Of a stretch of DNA of 64,000 nt, positions 35,658 through 46,733 are shown in pieces. A program made the translations under genes and the position numbers. Positions within the stretch are counted from its first letter, which is position 1. Every line of letters starts with the position of its first letter. Under the pieces are notes generated by a model. That model was given only the letters and a program-made list of their open reading frames with translations, had not been told where the DNA came from and searched no databases. The DNA comes from Pempheris klunzingeri (lineage: Eukaryota > Chordata > Actinopteri > Acropomatiformes > Pempheridae): positions 15,466,501 to 15,530,500 of the forward strand of contig NC_092016.1 of the NCBI RefSeq assembly GCF_042242105.1, given 5' to 3'.

Positions 35658-38600
35658 TCAGACCCATTCTGTTTTTCCCGGCAGTGTTTCTGTATCATCA
35701 TCCTCCTCTATCCCACCTGAGTATAGGTCAGCCAACTTCCTGAAACGTAGTCCCCAGTGGACCAGGCCTTGAAAGTCCTGCTCCTTGTCCGAGTCTGACG
35801 AGTTGATGGAACTGAGCGAGTCGGCCTCTGAGCCAACGCCCTCATAGTCAAACACCAGAAGAGAGTCATACGGAGGAGCTGTAGGGTCGCCGTCTGCAGC
35901 ATGCAGGTTCTACGGGGGGAAAGCGAGGAAACATATTGTATATTGAGTTGTAGCACTCAGCTCCACAGTACAGCTCCACATACAATAAATATTGCAGATA
36001 CGATCTGTAGGTATTTACACAGTCACATACCAAAGCTATGTGTATACACATACTATAGGTCTAATGTATAAAATTCAGTATTACTCACATCCTCGATGAA
36101 TTTACCAATCTCTTCATTGGCTTGGAGCTGTAGGCGGTAGCACGGGCGGCTTTGGGCGGTAGGAAACACATCAGTGCAGAAGACTTCAGGGCGGTTATCA
36201 AGCCCTCTGTGGAGTTGGCTCAGGTCATACTCCTAAAGACAAAAAGAAGCTCTTCAATCATTTGCTAATATCCACTGAGACAATTTTGACATGAAAAAAT
36301 ACAGAAGCCGCATGGACATTTGTTTCTGCGCCTCAGGATTTAAGTTTCGCAGGAAGGGGTAGTGTAATGTAATCATTACCACAGCATGTCTCGTCTGCCT
36401 GCCTTAGTTTTCCTGCTTTATGTTCACCTTCTGCCTATCTTCAGATCTGTTTACTGAACCTGCCTACTTCTCTGTTAAAGAGTATAAACCTGAAAGTAGA
36501 CTTGGTAGATTGTTTTATCTCTATTGCATTGCCAAAACAAACCAAAACTGTTACAATGTGAATGGCTTTTACTTATTATGTTCCCCAGTAACTTTTAGTC
36601 ATTATGTACTGGCCTATTTCACTTACCGCTTTTCTGTTTGGTCACATCAGGTAAAACTAGTCCAGGGAATTATGTTTTTAGTGAGGCCATCACTGCTTCC
36701 ATTCCTATCACTACACAGATATAACATTTCTTTTATCCGGTGTAAGTAGTCTTCTGACAGCGCTGATCTCTTGTAATACCATCTGCATTAAAACCTCTGG
36801 CTCCTACCTGGTCCTCTTCACCTCCACCCTCCTCATTGTAGTAGAAGATGTTGTCTCTGGGTGCATCTTCAAGAAGAGGGACGCACTTCTCTGATCTCCT
36901 CCTCTTTCTCAGCAGAAACAGCAGCAGCAAGAGCAGCACTGTGGTCAACAGGAAACATTTTGAGCAGCTAAAGGCAGAATAAGGGAACCAAAACAAATTT
37001 AGGATGTCGGGTGAATGAGAAAGACCTGCTACATACACAGAAGACCGAAAATTGCTCCCAGTACTGAGGTTGCGAGAGAAGGAATGGGCAGGAGAGGGGC
37101 GGAACGTGGCATGAAGCAGGTAAAGACAGCCCCTTTACATTGGCACACCTCTACCTCCAGTGAGCTGTCTTGGTAGAGCAAGCCAGCATCATAGATACGC
37201 ATCAGTACATAATAGTTCCCGACTGACAGCTCCCGTTTAGGGCTGAGGGCTGCCATGCTGCCTGCAATGGGGGGAAAAGATGCAGAATTAAGTGAAAACT
37301 TGTACATTTTGTCATTGAGTATGTATACTGTTAATCAAGTACGCTATCTTACTTGTGGAGTTGATGCCGATAGTCCAGTTGATCCTGTGCTCTCCATGAA
37401 GCTCCACAGTAAACGGTCCAGCATGACCTGGCCCGTCATGGTCCAGTATATCCAGCACAACAGGAAAAGGGTCACTGTTGCATAGTCTGGCTTTCCTCTG
37501 CTTGATCACAGGATGGTAGTCATTCACATCTAATAAACTCACAACCAGAGTACCTGTCCCTGTAGCTGGGACCGTATCTAGAAGGATGGAAAGAGAAGCG
37601 TACAGTGCAGTTATCAGTCAGATACAGAAATTGACAAATGGGAAAGAAGGCTGTGACAGAGTTGTTAGGTAAGAAGAGTATGAATTTACCATTGTCATAA
37701 GCCCAAATTATGACTGTGTATTTGCTGTATTGGACATGGTGTGATTCTCTGTCCATGCTGTTTTTAACTTTGACCGACCCTGTATCGTCATCAATACTCA
37801 GCCACCTGGCAGTGTCATTCTGTAGTTCATATCTGAAAGCAAGAGAAACAACCTGATTATAACTGAAAAAGAAGAGTGCACATGCATATAAGTGCACTGC
37901 ATACCGAGGCCACATGTTTAAAGTATATGTACTATTACCTAACGCTCTGTTTCCTGGCTGTGTCTGGGTCCTTAGCTCTGAGGTCGGCCACAGAACTCCC
38001 TACTTCAGCATCTTCTGAGATGCTTACGTGGATCTCTGCTGGGCTGAAAACAGGAGGCTCATTCCCGTCCACAACTGTCACAGCTACCGTGGCTGTCGAG
38101 GTTAACACCGGTCCAGAAAACGGCACCTCGTTTGTCACAACCACCAGGAGAGTAAAGACGGCAACGCTCTCAAAATCCAGCTCCTTGAAAGAGATGGACA
38201 GCAAGGAAAGAAGTATGATGTACGCTGAGTAAAACAGCAAGGATATATTAGTAAAAAAAAAAAAAAAAAGGCAACCTTGGCTGTTTTGAGGATTCCCTCC
38301 ATTTTATTGGGGCCAGTGGTGATGCTGAAGTCTCCTCCCTCGTTGCCTTTGATTATTGAGTATTTGGTGTTGGCATTCGGAGATCCTAACTGATCCTTGT
38401 CAGTGACTTTTAGTCTTATTACCTCCACTCCAACCTCATTCTCAGGAACTGATGTGGACATCTATGACAAAACAAGAAACTGTGACAAATGCAATCACTG
38501 ATTGAACACATTTTAACGTTATTATGAATGTATTTTAGTATTTTTAACTCACATATGTGGCGGTGAATTGTGGAGCATTATCATTGCTGTCAATAACACT

Positions 38601-40345
38601 AATAAGAACAGTGCAGGTAGCTGCCAGCCCCTCCCCCTCCATATCAGCAGCTTCAATGATCAGCTTGTACTCTGGGTAAGTCTGACACAGGGAGATGAGT
38701 TACAGTTGACATAATGAACGTCTTGGAAGGAGAAGAGCAGTGTTTGCATTGTATGATTACATTACCTCTCTGTCCAGCCCGCCCGCCATCACACGGATCA
38801 TCCCACTCACTGGGTTTATATCAAACATATCCACTTTGGGCTTTTGAGGCACCTGAGCCATAATCCTATACCTAACTACAGCATTGTTTGTCTGTGGGTC
38901 ATCTCTATCCACAGCTGTTACCTTTACGATAGAGTCATCTGTTGAAGGAAACAATACAACAGCGACCATTAGGACTTGAAATTCACATTTTAGAAATTAA
39001 AGTATGCCGAGTCTTTCTCTCACCGATGTCAGCACTTTCGCTGACTCCGCCATAGAAAGGGTTCTGAGTGAACTTTGGAGCGTTGTCATTCTGATCAATG
39101 ACGTTGATGATGAGCTCCATGGGCTCCTCAGCAATATTGCCCTCATTCAGTGCATGAGCCCACAGCTGTAACACACACCACATACATTTACTAACATTTA
39201 CTAACACAGTTATGGACTTAACTGCCAAAAGTGAGATTTTTTTGTTAGCTCACACGGTATTTGGCTGTTTTCTCCCTGTCCAGTGATTGTGTCACATACA
39301 GCACCCCAGATCGCCGATCAATAGTAAAAACGCCCTGAGGGGCCTGATCAGCCCCTGGTCCAGAGATGTTGTAGGTTATCGCCACCTTTTCCTCATTGCT
39401 TGACTTGATCTAAAGCACAACAGTACAGATATGTCACTCTAGATTGCTTTAATCACAGCAAATACATTCTGTGAAAATGCTTTAAAAATTAAATGTAATT
39501 TATGTAACTTCTGTAGTTACCTTCACTATGAATTTGGGATATGGACCCCTTTCATTTTCTGGAAAGTTAATTGCAGGAATAACCCACTCCCTCTTCATCC
39601 GTTTCAAAATGCCAGAAATGTGTGGAAACTCAATGGTGGGGACCTGTTCAAGCTGTTCAGAGTTGTTCTGTTTGAATCATGTCAAGTCAGGTATATAATC
39701 ACAATATAATTACTAAACCAGATTTAAGATTTCAGCATTTCTTCTAAACTTACCTCTGCATTTTTGCTTCTTTGAGTTTCATGATTCGAGCAGTTGACTC
39801 TAATGCAGCATGGCTGAACACCTGCTGCAGCCAGAAAGGCTAAACACTGAAGAACAAACATTATTCAAACATTATCCAGTTACTGTAACCATACTGTGAC
39901 TTAACTTGTTTTAACAATAATACTTAATATACTGTTTGGGTGTAGGGGGGTACATGTTTCATATTTGATATTACACAATAATAAACTTTGTTTATATTGC
40001 ACTTACTACTATATTACTGTTTACTCAAAATAGTATTCAATATTAACATTCTGAAAAGAAAAAACACACTAGGAGCTGTTAAGAGTAACGATTTCAGTGA
40101 ATAAATCAAGAAAAATACACATATTTTGAAAAATAGAAGACAATGATGTTGGCTCTTGTTTTACACAACAGATATGCTTTACAGGAATAGATTAGACCGT
40201 TTGCTGATGGCATGAATTTACAAGTTACTGGGCCACAAAAATCTGCTGACTGAGTAAAAAACATACCTTCATTAAGCCAACTTTTAACACTCACCTGAAC
40301 TTGGCACAGCAGAAAGAGCACCCTAAGAGTCCTGTCGTCCCCCAT
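35658..40345 (-). CDS. classical type I cadherin (E-/P-cadherin-like)
   Basis: Calcium-dependent cell-cell adhesion receptor. Fifteen coding exons, minus strand: 40345-40295, 39846-39754, 39667-39521, 39409-39254, 39165-39024, 38938-38766, 38681-38553, 38461-38276, 38183-37939, 37832-37690, 37577-37353, 37261-37037, 36938-36808, 36232-36089, 35909-35658. They give 813 residues, fully in phase. Order of parts: signal peptide (about 1-25); propeptide ending in the furin site KRMKR (70-74); mature [18 protein letters not shown] with the swap tryptophan W76; cadherin repeats with DQNDNAP (about 173), DSNDNAP (about 285), DGNEPPVF and DVNDYHP; membrane-proximal CQCKG; one membrane span (about 620-648) followed by RKRRR; juxtamembrane [16 protein letters not shown] (p120 region); and the beta-catenin site [20 protein letters not shown] near 745-765. 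EC1 has AHAL where many type I cadherins have HAV. CDH1-like is the best fit, but a teleost paralogue is possible. Confidence 0.93.
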
Positions 40346-41701
40346 CGTCTTCTTCACTACAGAAACTCCGCAGATCTTCAGTCCGCCGTCACTGGACTGA
40401 TCCTCTGAACTGGATCTGCTGCTTTGTCCCAATGACAGCCTGCCAACACTGTGACATTTACCAGCCCTCCTTATTGAGAGATTTTCACCCTTCAGTCAGT
40501 TCTTCAGTCAGTATCATTAATGAAGCATCTTCCACACTCTGTGTTATCACCATTTGTTCTTCTAGCCGCCTGTGGCTACACTTTACTGTGCTTTACTTTG
40601 CTCCTACTGATGCCAACTGAGCGGCTGTTTGATTTTATCAGTGAAAGGCTGGCGAAAAACAAAGGCGCTAGAGGTGACCTCAGGCACTGTCAGACATGCA
40701 GGTGTGTGTTTATGCAGGGAAGCTTTCCACTCTCACCTTTTACAAATGGTGGTTTCTGTCGCATCTGTTTATAATCTGAAATTCTAAATGAGTCACCAGC
40801 AGAGAAACGCATTATAACAGCATGTATTATCATATACTGTAGAACTTCAGTTGGATGTTGTTTGCAGGATAATCTGACAGTTAGGGTCGAGGAAAGCACG
40901 CACACGTTTACAAAACACTTGAGGATCAGACTGGCTCCCATGACAGTCAGCAACTAATATGTTAACACAGTTTATTTTGAAAACTCTGTTTCCCACACAG
41001 CTTTGGACGTCCCTACATTTTGCAAACTGTAAACTGGCCTCTGTATTTCATCTAACATCATTCCAGGCGTGTTTTAATCCAAATGTCTCTGCGATTTAAA
41101 ACACACAAGATAAAACTAAATCATTTCTCAATTATTTAATATGCAGCATCCACGTCTATCCACCAGTGAGTGGAGTGTCAACTTAAACACATCTAGAACA
41201 TCACACTGAAGACAGTACATTTACACAATATTAAAAAGCATACTTCACAGCTTACACACAGGTAAACAGAGCAAAATATCACAGATGGATTGTCTAGCAA
41301 AGTGTGCAAATAAACAGAAACCAAAATGCAGGCAAAGAACAAAGTGAGAGTCTGTGTTATTCTCTAGTCTTATATTTACTCCAAACATTTCCACTTTGGA
41401 CATCACAAATACAGTGAATGACCAAAAGTTTTTCTCCACAAAATATGTATTTGACCTGACAGATTCTATAATTATGAATATGAATGTGTTAAATCTATGG
41501 AATTGTGATTTTTTTGCATAATAAAACACTGAAAACTTCCCTTTCATTTCAAAATGTTCATAAATCAGTTCATGTAACAGGTTGTAATTTTTGTCCCAAA
41601 ATATACAGAAAATGACAGCCTGGAGAAAACATTGGCTATGATGAATGGTATCATTTTTCTTTTTACCTCTGTCCAGGATTGTATAAAAAACAAAACATTC
41701 G
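40346..41701 (-). other. cadherin 5' flank and pdp2 3' untranslated region
   Basis: No exon recognised. The two genes are head-to-tail on the minus strand with 1.36 kb between stop and start codons. No TATA box stands out before 40345. Confidence 0.5.
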
Positions 41702-44152
41702 TTAGCTGTGGTGAAGTCTGGCCAGGTCTGAGTTCAGATATACCACAGTAGCTGTGATATCATCCCTGTACATTCGCGCCAGGTCCTCTGGTAAAGCGAG
41801 CATAGAGGCCAGTCTCTCCTGGCACAGATCTCCATACTCCCCTGTGCCAAGAGCGTGTCTGATGAGGTGTGTGGCAACGTTGGTGTCTAAAGCGGGGGAG
41901 GCACGGGCCTGGCGTTTCAGCAAGAGTTCATGCATCTGCCCCAAGTTCAGCTGCCTCTCAGATGGAGAAACTGGAGCCTGGAAAAAAGAAAGCAGAGATA
42001 CAAACCATTTGGCGGGATATTTTTAAGGGAGGAAACTGCAAGAAATTTCTAGGTGATTTATAGAGAAGGTGGGAAATATATAGGATTACATGTCACTTTC
42101 ACTGCACACACCAACCTGTAGGTGAATCCCACTCAGGTGCTCTCCCACGAGTCGTACAGCCTCCTCGCTTCCTAGTTCATCCCACAGACCGTCAGTGCCG
42201 AGGATCAGGAAGCGGTCCTGAGGTCTCAGCTTGTGATAGGTTATCTCTGGTGCCACATCCAGATACGGCGGAGTCAGGTAGTTGGGTGGAGTGTACTGGT
42301 ACAGATTCAGAGAGTCCAAGTCCACTCCGGATTCCAGGCTGGCTAAAATGCTCTGCTGCAACTCACGGCTCCACTTGAATCTTACATCACCAAACGCACG
42401 CAGGGGCATCAGAACCTGATGGCATGATAAAAGCTTTGGACCAGTGATTTACGTTCTACATTTTGCAGTCAACTCATTGTGCAGTGCCTGTTAAGTGTTG
42501 TGCCATGAAGATCTCTCACCCCGAGCAGTCTGTCGTCTGTGACCACTGTGTCCCTCTCTGAAGGTGGGTGCTGGGCCTTGATGCGCTCCAACTCAGTCTG
42601 GTTCTGCGAGTTGTGATCCTGGGAAAGGGGCAAAGCGCTCCATGAACCGTCCTCCTCTTGCACTCCCAATACTGCTCGGCAGTCACCGGCATTCGCCACG
42701 TGGATCCCTTCTGTGCCAACATGAGCCACACAGGCAGTGCAACCGGCAAACGCAACCTGGATAAATAATGATACCTGTTTATATACATTAAATGACATTG
42801 AGTACAATGAAGCAACAGAGAAAGGCATATCGTATTACCTGGATGGCTGTGCTTTTCATCAGGTCGTTGGAAAGAGGGACTTGAGCCTCCAAGGAGATGT
42901 CCGCGTCGAGTCGTTTGAAAGCACGATCCAGTGCATCTGGAGGACTACAAGAGAAGAGAGATGATGGAAGGATGCAAAAGGACAACCGATCACACACAGT
43001 TAAACATATACGTAGACATCTATGTATATGGGCATACATGCTTTCTCACCTCATGCCGTCACCATGTTCCTCACTGTCCACTAATTCTTGCCAGAAGACT
43101 CTTAGGTGGTCAATGTAGAGTGAAGCAGATTCGCGATAGTTGAAGTCTGCATGGTGTTTGTACCACTGCAAGATCGGAGGAACTGGCCGGCTATGCTCCA
43201 TGCATTTCTCAAGCTCTTCTAGGCCCTGCTTTGGCATCATTGCAACTGCAGCGTAGTACAGCAGCCGCTCGCTGACAGTCTGTGCACAGGCCCAGCCCCC
43301 GTGGCCATCAAAGACTCCAAAGAGCATGCCCTTTGACTGAAGAAAGTAGAGAAACATTTTATCACATTCTATAAAGAAGGGAGAGAAAATCAGAGACATG
43401 AATGTACAGCCAGAGAGAAGATGCATACCTGCAAGCAGGTGGCTGCACTGCGACGGTCCTCATTAGGTGTGTTAGCAGCCAGCTGGTTGCTCTCAAACTT
43501 TCTCACCGCACTGAGTCCCCTGCCATCGAACTCTGGCACACTCACAGTCTGAGACAAAGACGCACATGGTTAATAACTACTGCAAAGCTATTCTATATGT
43601 AATACTGATATATTTAAATAAATAAAGAAGCCTTTTCACCATACTGAAACCTCAGAAACATGCTTGGCTACTGCTTCTTTTCTTATCCAACATTTCATTT
43701 TAGATAGCGCCAGTTTCCTCATTCCAAAGGGGGACATTATGATATTCATTACCTGCTCATTAGATCGCAGAATACTGTTGATTTGGACCTGGCTGAGCTG
43801 GAAGTCTAGATCCTGACGAGTAGAGAGCTGTCGCCCACTTGGAGAACAGTTTCCTGATTCCTCACCAGTGAAGCACAACTGGTCTGATCTGGAGGTTCCC
43901 CAGGATGAGAAGTGACAAAGGTGGGCTGGTCGAGGCTGGACACAGGGAAGTGCAACCAAGTGGGTACACAAAGAAACACACAAAAAGAGCATGGCATCAT
44001 TAGAATATGATGTACAGTATCTAAAAGTGTGCAAAGAAAACTAATAAAGTGAAGTCATTCGCGATACAAACCTGGAATGTGGCAGTAGAGGAAAGAGCTA
44101 GTGAGTAGCTTGAAGCTCTGTGAAGGATGCTGGCGTATACACGTCCAGACAT
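41702..44152 (-). CDS. pdp2: pyruvate dehydrogenase phosphatase catalytic subunit 2
   Basis: PP2C-family, magnesium-dependent phosphatase of the mitochondrial matrix that reactivates the pyruvate dehydrogenase complex by dephosphorylating E1-alpha. Exons (minus): 44152-44072, 43935-43753, 43548-43429, 43336-43050, 42944-42839, 42756-42520, 42415-42116, 41977-41702. They total 1590 nt, giving 529 residues, the length I recall for human PDP2. The N-terminus MSGRVYASILHRASSYSLAL is Arg/Ser-rich without acids, as for a matrix-targeting peptide. PP2C metal motifs are present: FGVFDGHGGW (Asp138), NAGDCRAVLGV (Asp284), LILGTDGLWDEL (Asp413) and a late RDDITATVVYL. Family-specific segments such as LTPPYLDVAPEITYHKLRPQ separate PDP from other PP2Cs. 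PDP1 is the alternative; the neighbours terb1 and a cadherin match the human PDP2 locus. No catalytic residue appears lost. Confidence 0.94.
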
Positions 44153-44681
44153 CTCTGATTATCCGACGCAGGTGATGGGTCGCCGATATGTAAGTTATGC
44201 CTTGGGATAACGGAGATTCTAGTGAAGACACTTGACAACCAAGGAGCTACCGTTAGACGACAGCAAGCACGATGATCTGAGTTAGCCGGCTTAAAGTTAA
44301 TATAATAATAAAGTTGCTATAACGTTAAACCAATACCGAGCAGCACACCTCTCTTTAGGACATGTGCATGGCGTTAATATGTTCAAGCTCCCCAAACAAC
44401 ATTAAGTTAACAACACGTAGAGGTTAGCTAGGTTGACTATAGCATTACATGTAAAGTTAGCTTGCTAGCTGGCTACCTACGCTAATGTCTAACATGTTAG
44501 CCACTAATTTTATCCCAAAACTTATTGGGCGAGACGATGGCACATGGACTGGTGCACCTAGGTATGTCAAGTACGTTGAATAAACACCAATCAAATACGC
44601 ACAAACTTAAGAATGAATCGGTGTCGGCCAACACACACAGCGACTGGACGCATAACGGCAATAAATGACAACGTCTGACAT

Positions 44682-44689
44682 TGACGTCA
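44682..44689 (+). promoter_or_regulatory. perfect CRE palindrome
   Basis: TGACGTCA, the full CREB/ATF site, lies about 530 bases upstream of the pdp2 start codon in a locally CpG-containing stretch. Function is inferred from the motif and position only. Confidence 0.4.
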
Positions 44690-44823
44690 CACGCACTGTT
44701 GTAGTTCTTTGTAGTTTATTTGCAAGAGGATGGCCATAGCAGATCGGCAATACGTCATCCAGAGTCGGCTCTCATCACCACGTCCCCTCTACGGGGAAAC
44801 AATGCATTGTCCCACACATAGAC

Positions 44824-44924
<101 letters not shown>

Positions 44925-45129
44925 TATATTCACAGTCTAAAGTCCCACATAGGCGGTATCAGCTTTTACACTTAAACAAGACAATCTGAAGGAGATTGCT
45001 GCACCAGGATTTAATCCTACATCACTGATCTCTGATTTGTTCTCCTGCCATGTCCTGATAAAAATCCTGATAGATGAATTTAATGGTCCAAGCTACATAC
45101 TAGCTCTGTATGTGTGTATTGTGTAACTT

Positions 45130-45180
45130 TTGACCAATCAGAGTGCTTCTTTCTTTCGACCAATCAGAGAGCCCCGTCTT
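45130..45180 (+). promoter_or_regulatory. tandem CCAAT boxes
   Basis: GACCAATCAGAGTGC and GACCAATCAGAGAGC follow each other about 30 bases apart, each containing a canonical NF-Y CCAAT box with the preferred flank. They lie in the shared pdp2/terb1 upstream region. They could be promoter elements or part of a short tandem duplication. Confidence 0.35.
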
Positions 45181-46733
45181 CCAGCCAAACAGAGAGCTAC
45201 TTTCTTTTTTCTTTATAGCTCTTGGCCACTAATGCTCTGTGCCACATAAAGATGTCTTGTTCAGTACAATTATTAATTATGTAGTTAAGGATCACAGCCA
45301 GAGTGCAAATTTAGCTAAAGACCAGTCATTTGTATTAGTCTAAACCAGGGCCTTCAAAAGGAGAGAGTAGCGAAGCTCCACGATCACTATAATCGTGGAA
45401 TGCGGAAGTAATCAGATCGGCAATATGTCTGTCGTCACCACGGAAAACAATCCCATGTCCCACATAGATGGGAGCAGCATCCACACATACCAAGCCACAT
45501 GCTAAGGCTATATGTTCGTTTGTTAGCCGCTAATCTTCTCATCTGTCAGTGTGTGAAACGAGTCACCTGTGTTTCTTGACCCTGTACCAGCTTAGCTTAT
45601 TTACGAGGCGCAAAGCCAAACCAATTTTACTTGCTTGAATTTAATATTAACAGTCGTAGACTAATGTTTAGAAGATGCATGACAGGACGGCGGCAGAGAG
45701 CCCTCATCCTCTCTGCAGAATCAAGGCAGCTAATAATTGCATCAAAAGTCATAGCCTGATACAGAATAGCTTGTAATTGGACCCGTGCTCTTTAAAGGCT
45801 ACTAACAGTTCACCACTGGTTGGAGCTCAGGCTACACTGACCGTGCTAACACAAGTTAATTTATGGGCCATAACGTCACGTTAGCTAGGTCAGTTGTCAG
45901 AGCACAGTGCTGTCGCTAGCTAGCATACTGTTAGTTGAGCAGGAATGATTACTAAAATATCTCAATGCTAATTGGCTAACCTGGAGACTCATTAAGGTAA
46001 AAACAGGTGGTCAGGTAGGACGCCTCTGGCCACTGAGTGGGTTACTGACGGACCTTAACACACCAGCCTGGTGCTGATGTATGAAGGGGCAAGTGGATAA
46101 ACTTTTCCGTGTACCGTACACCTTCTAGATCAAGCAGAGTGGATGTATTTTTCATGACACGGTGTATTCAGGTAATTTATAAAGTAATGGTGTTTTGTAC
46201 CTCTGTTTTACATTAAAGTCTACGGCGACTGATGTTTGTTCTTCCCACGAAGGTCGCGGGGATGTGACGTAAATCGGAGTTCCCGGATGTGCCGATCTTC
46301 TCTTTGTTTCTATGGTAACGCAAAGTGCCGAAGTTCTACCGTCGCTCCCCATCGTGTAGAAGAAAACAGGTACTTTAGCTAATGTTAGTGGCAAAAACAT
46401 TTTATTGAGTGAGGTTTCATTCGCAGGCTTGAAAGAAAAGCTAATGTAGAGGAAAAAGAAGAGGATATATTTTTAGAGAGCAGTTGGCTTGGCTGAAGTG
46501 AATTATTTAATACTAATAGTGTTGTGTACAACTAATATTGCGTTAGCTGATCTGAGTTAGTTAGCCAGCTAGCAAGCTAACCAGTTCTGAACAATACTAT
46601 ATTTTCTTTATAAAGTCAGTAAAATATAGATTGGATTCATGTGGAAAATGAGAGCTGTCGTTCTTGTCATGTAAAGTTATCCAGACTAGGATGATTAATG
46701 GCTTTTAAACTACTAAGTCATTTCAGAGGTGCA

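Noticed and set aside
35658-40345. CDH26, CDH16 or CDH17 as identity of the cadherin
   Set aside because: It has the propeptide, Trp2 and a complete beta-catenin binding tail; CDH16 and CDH17 lack these and CDH26 has a different tail.
43046-43426. PP2C fragment as a stand-alone short gene
   Set aside because: It is exon 4 of pdp2 (43336-43050) extended into introns.
44730-44820. Possible coding first exon starting ATGGCCATAGCAGATCGG
   Set aside because: Reads openly for about 30 codons and ends at a GT run, but the partner copy at 45414 does not keep the frame and no protein match came to mind.
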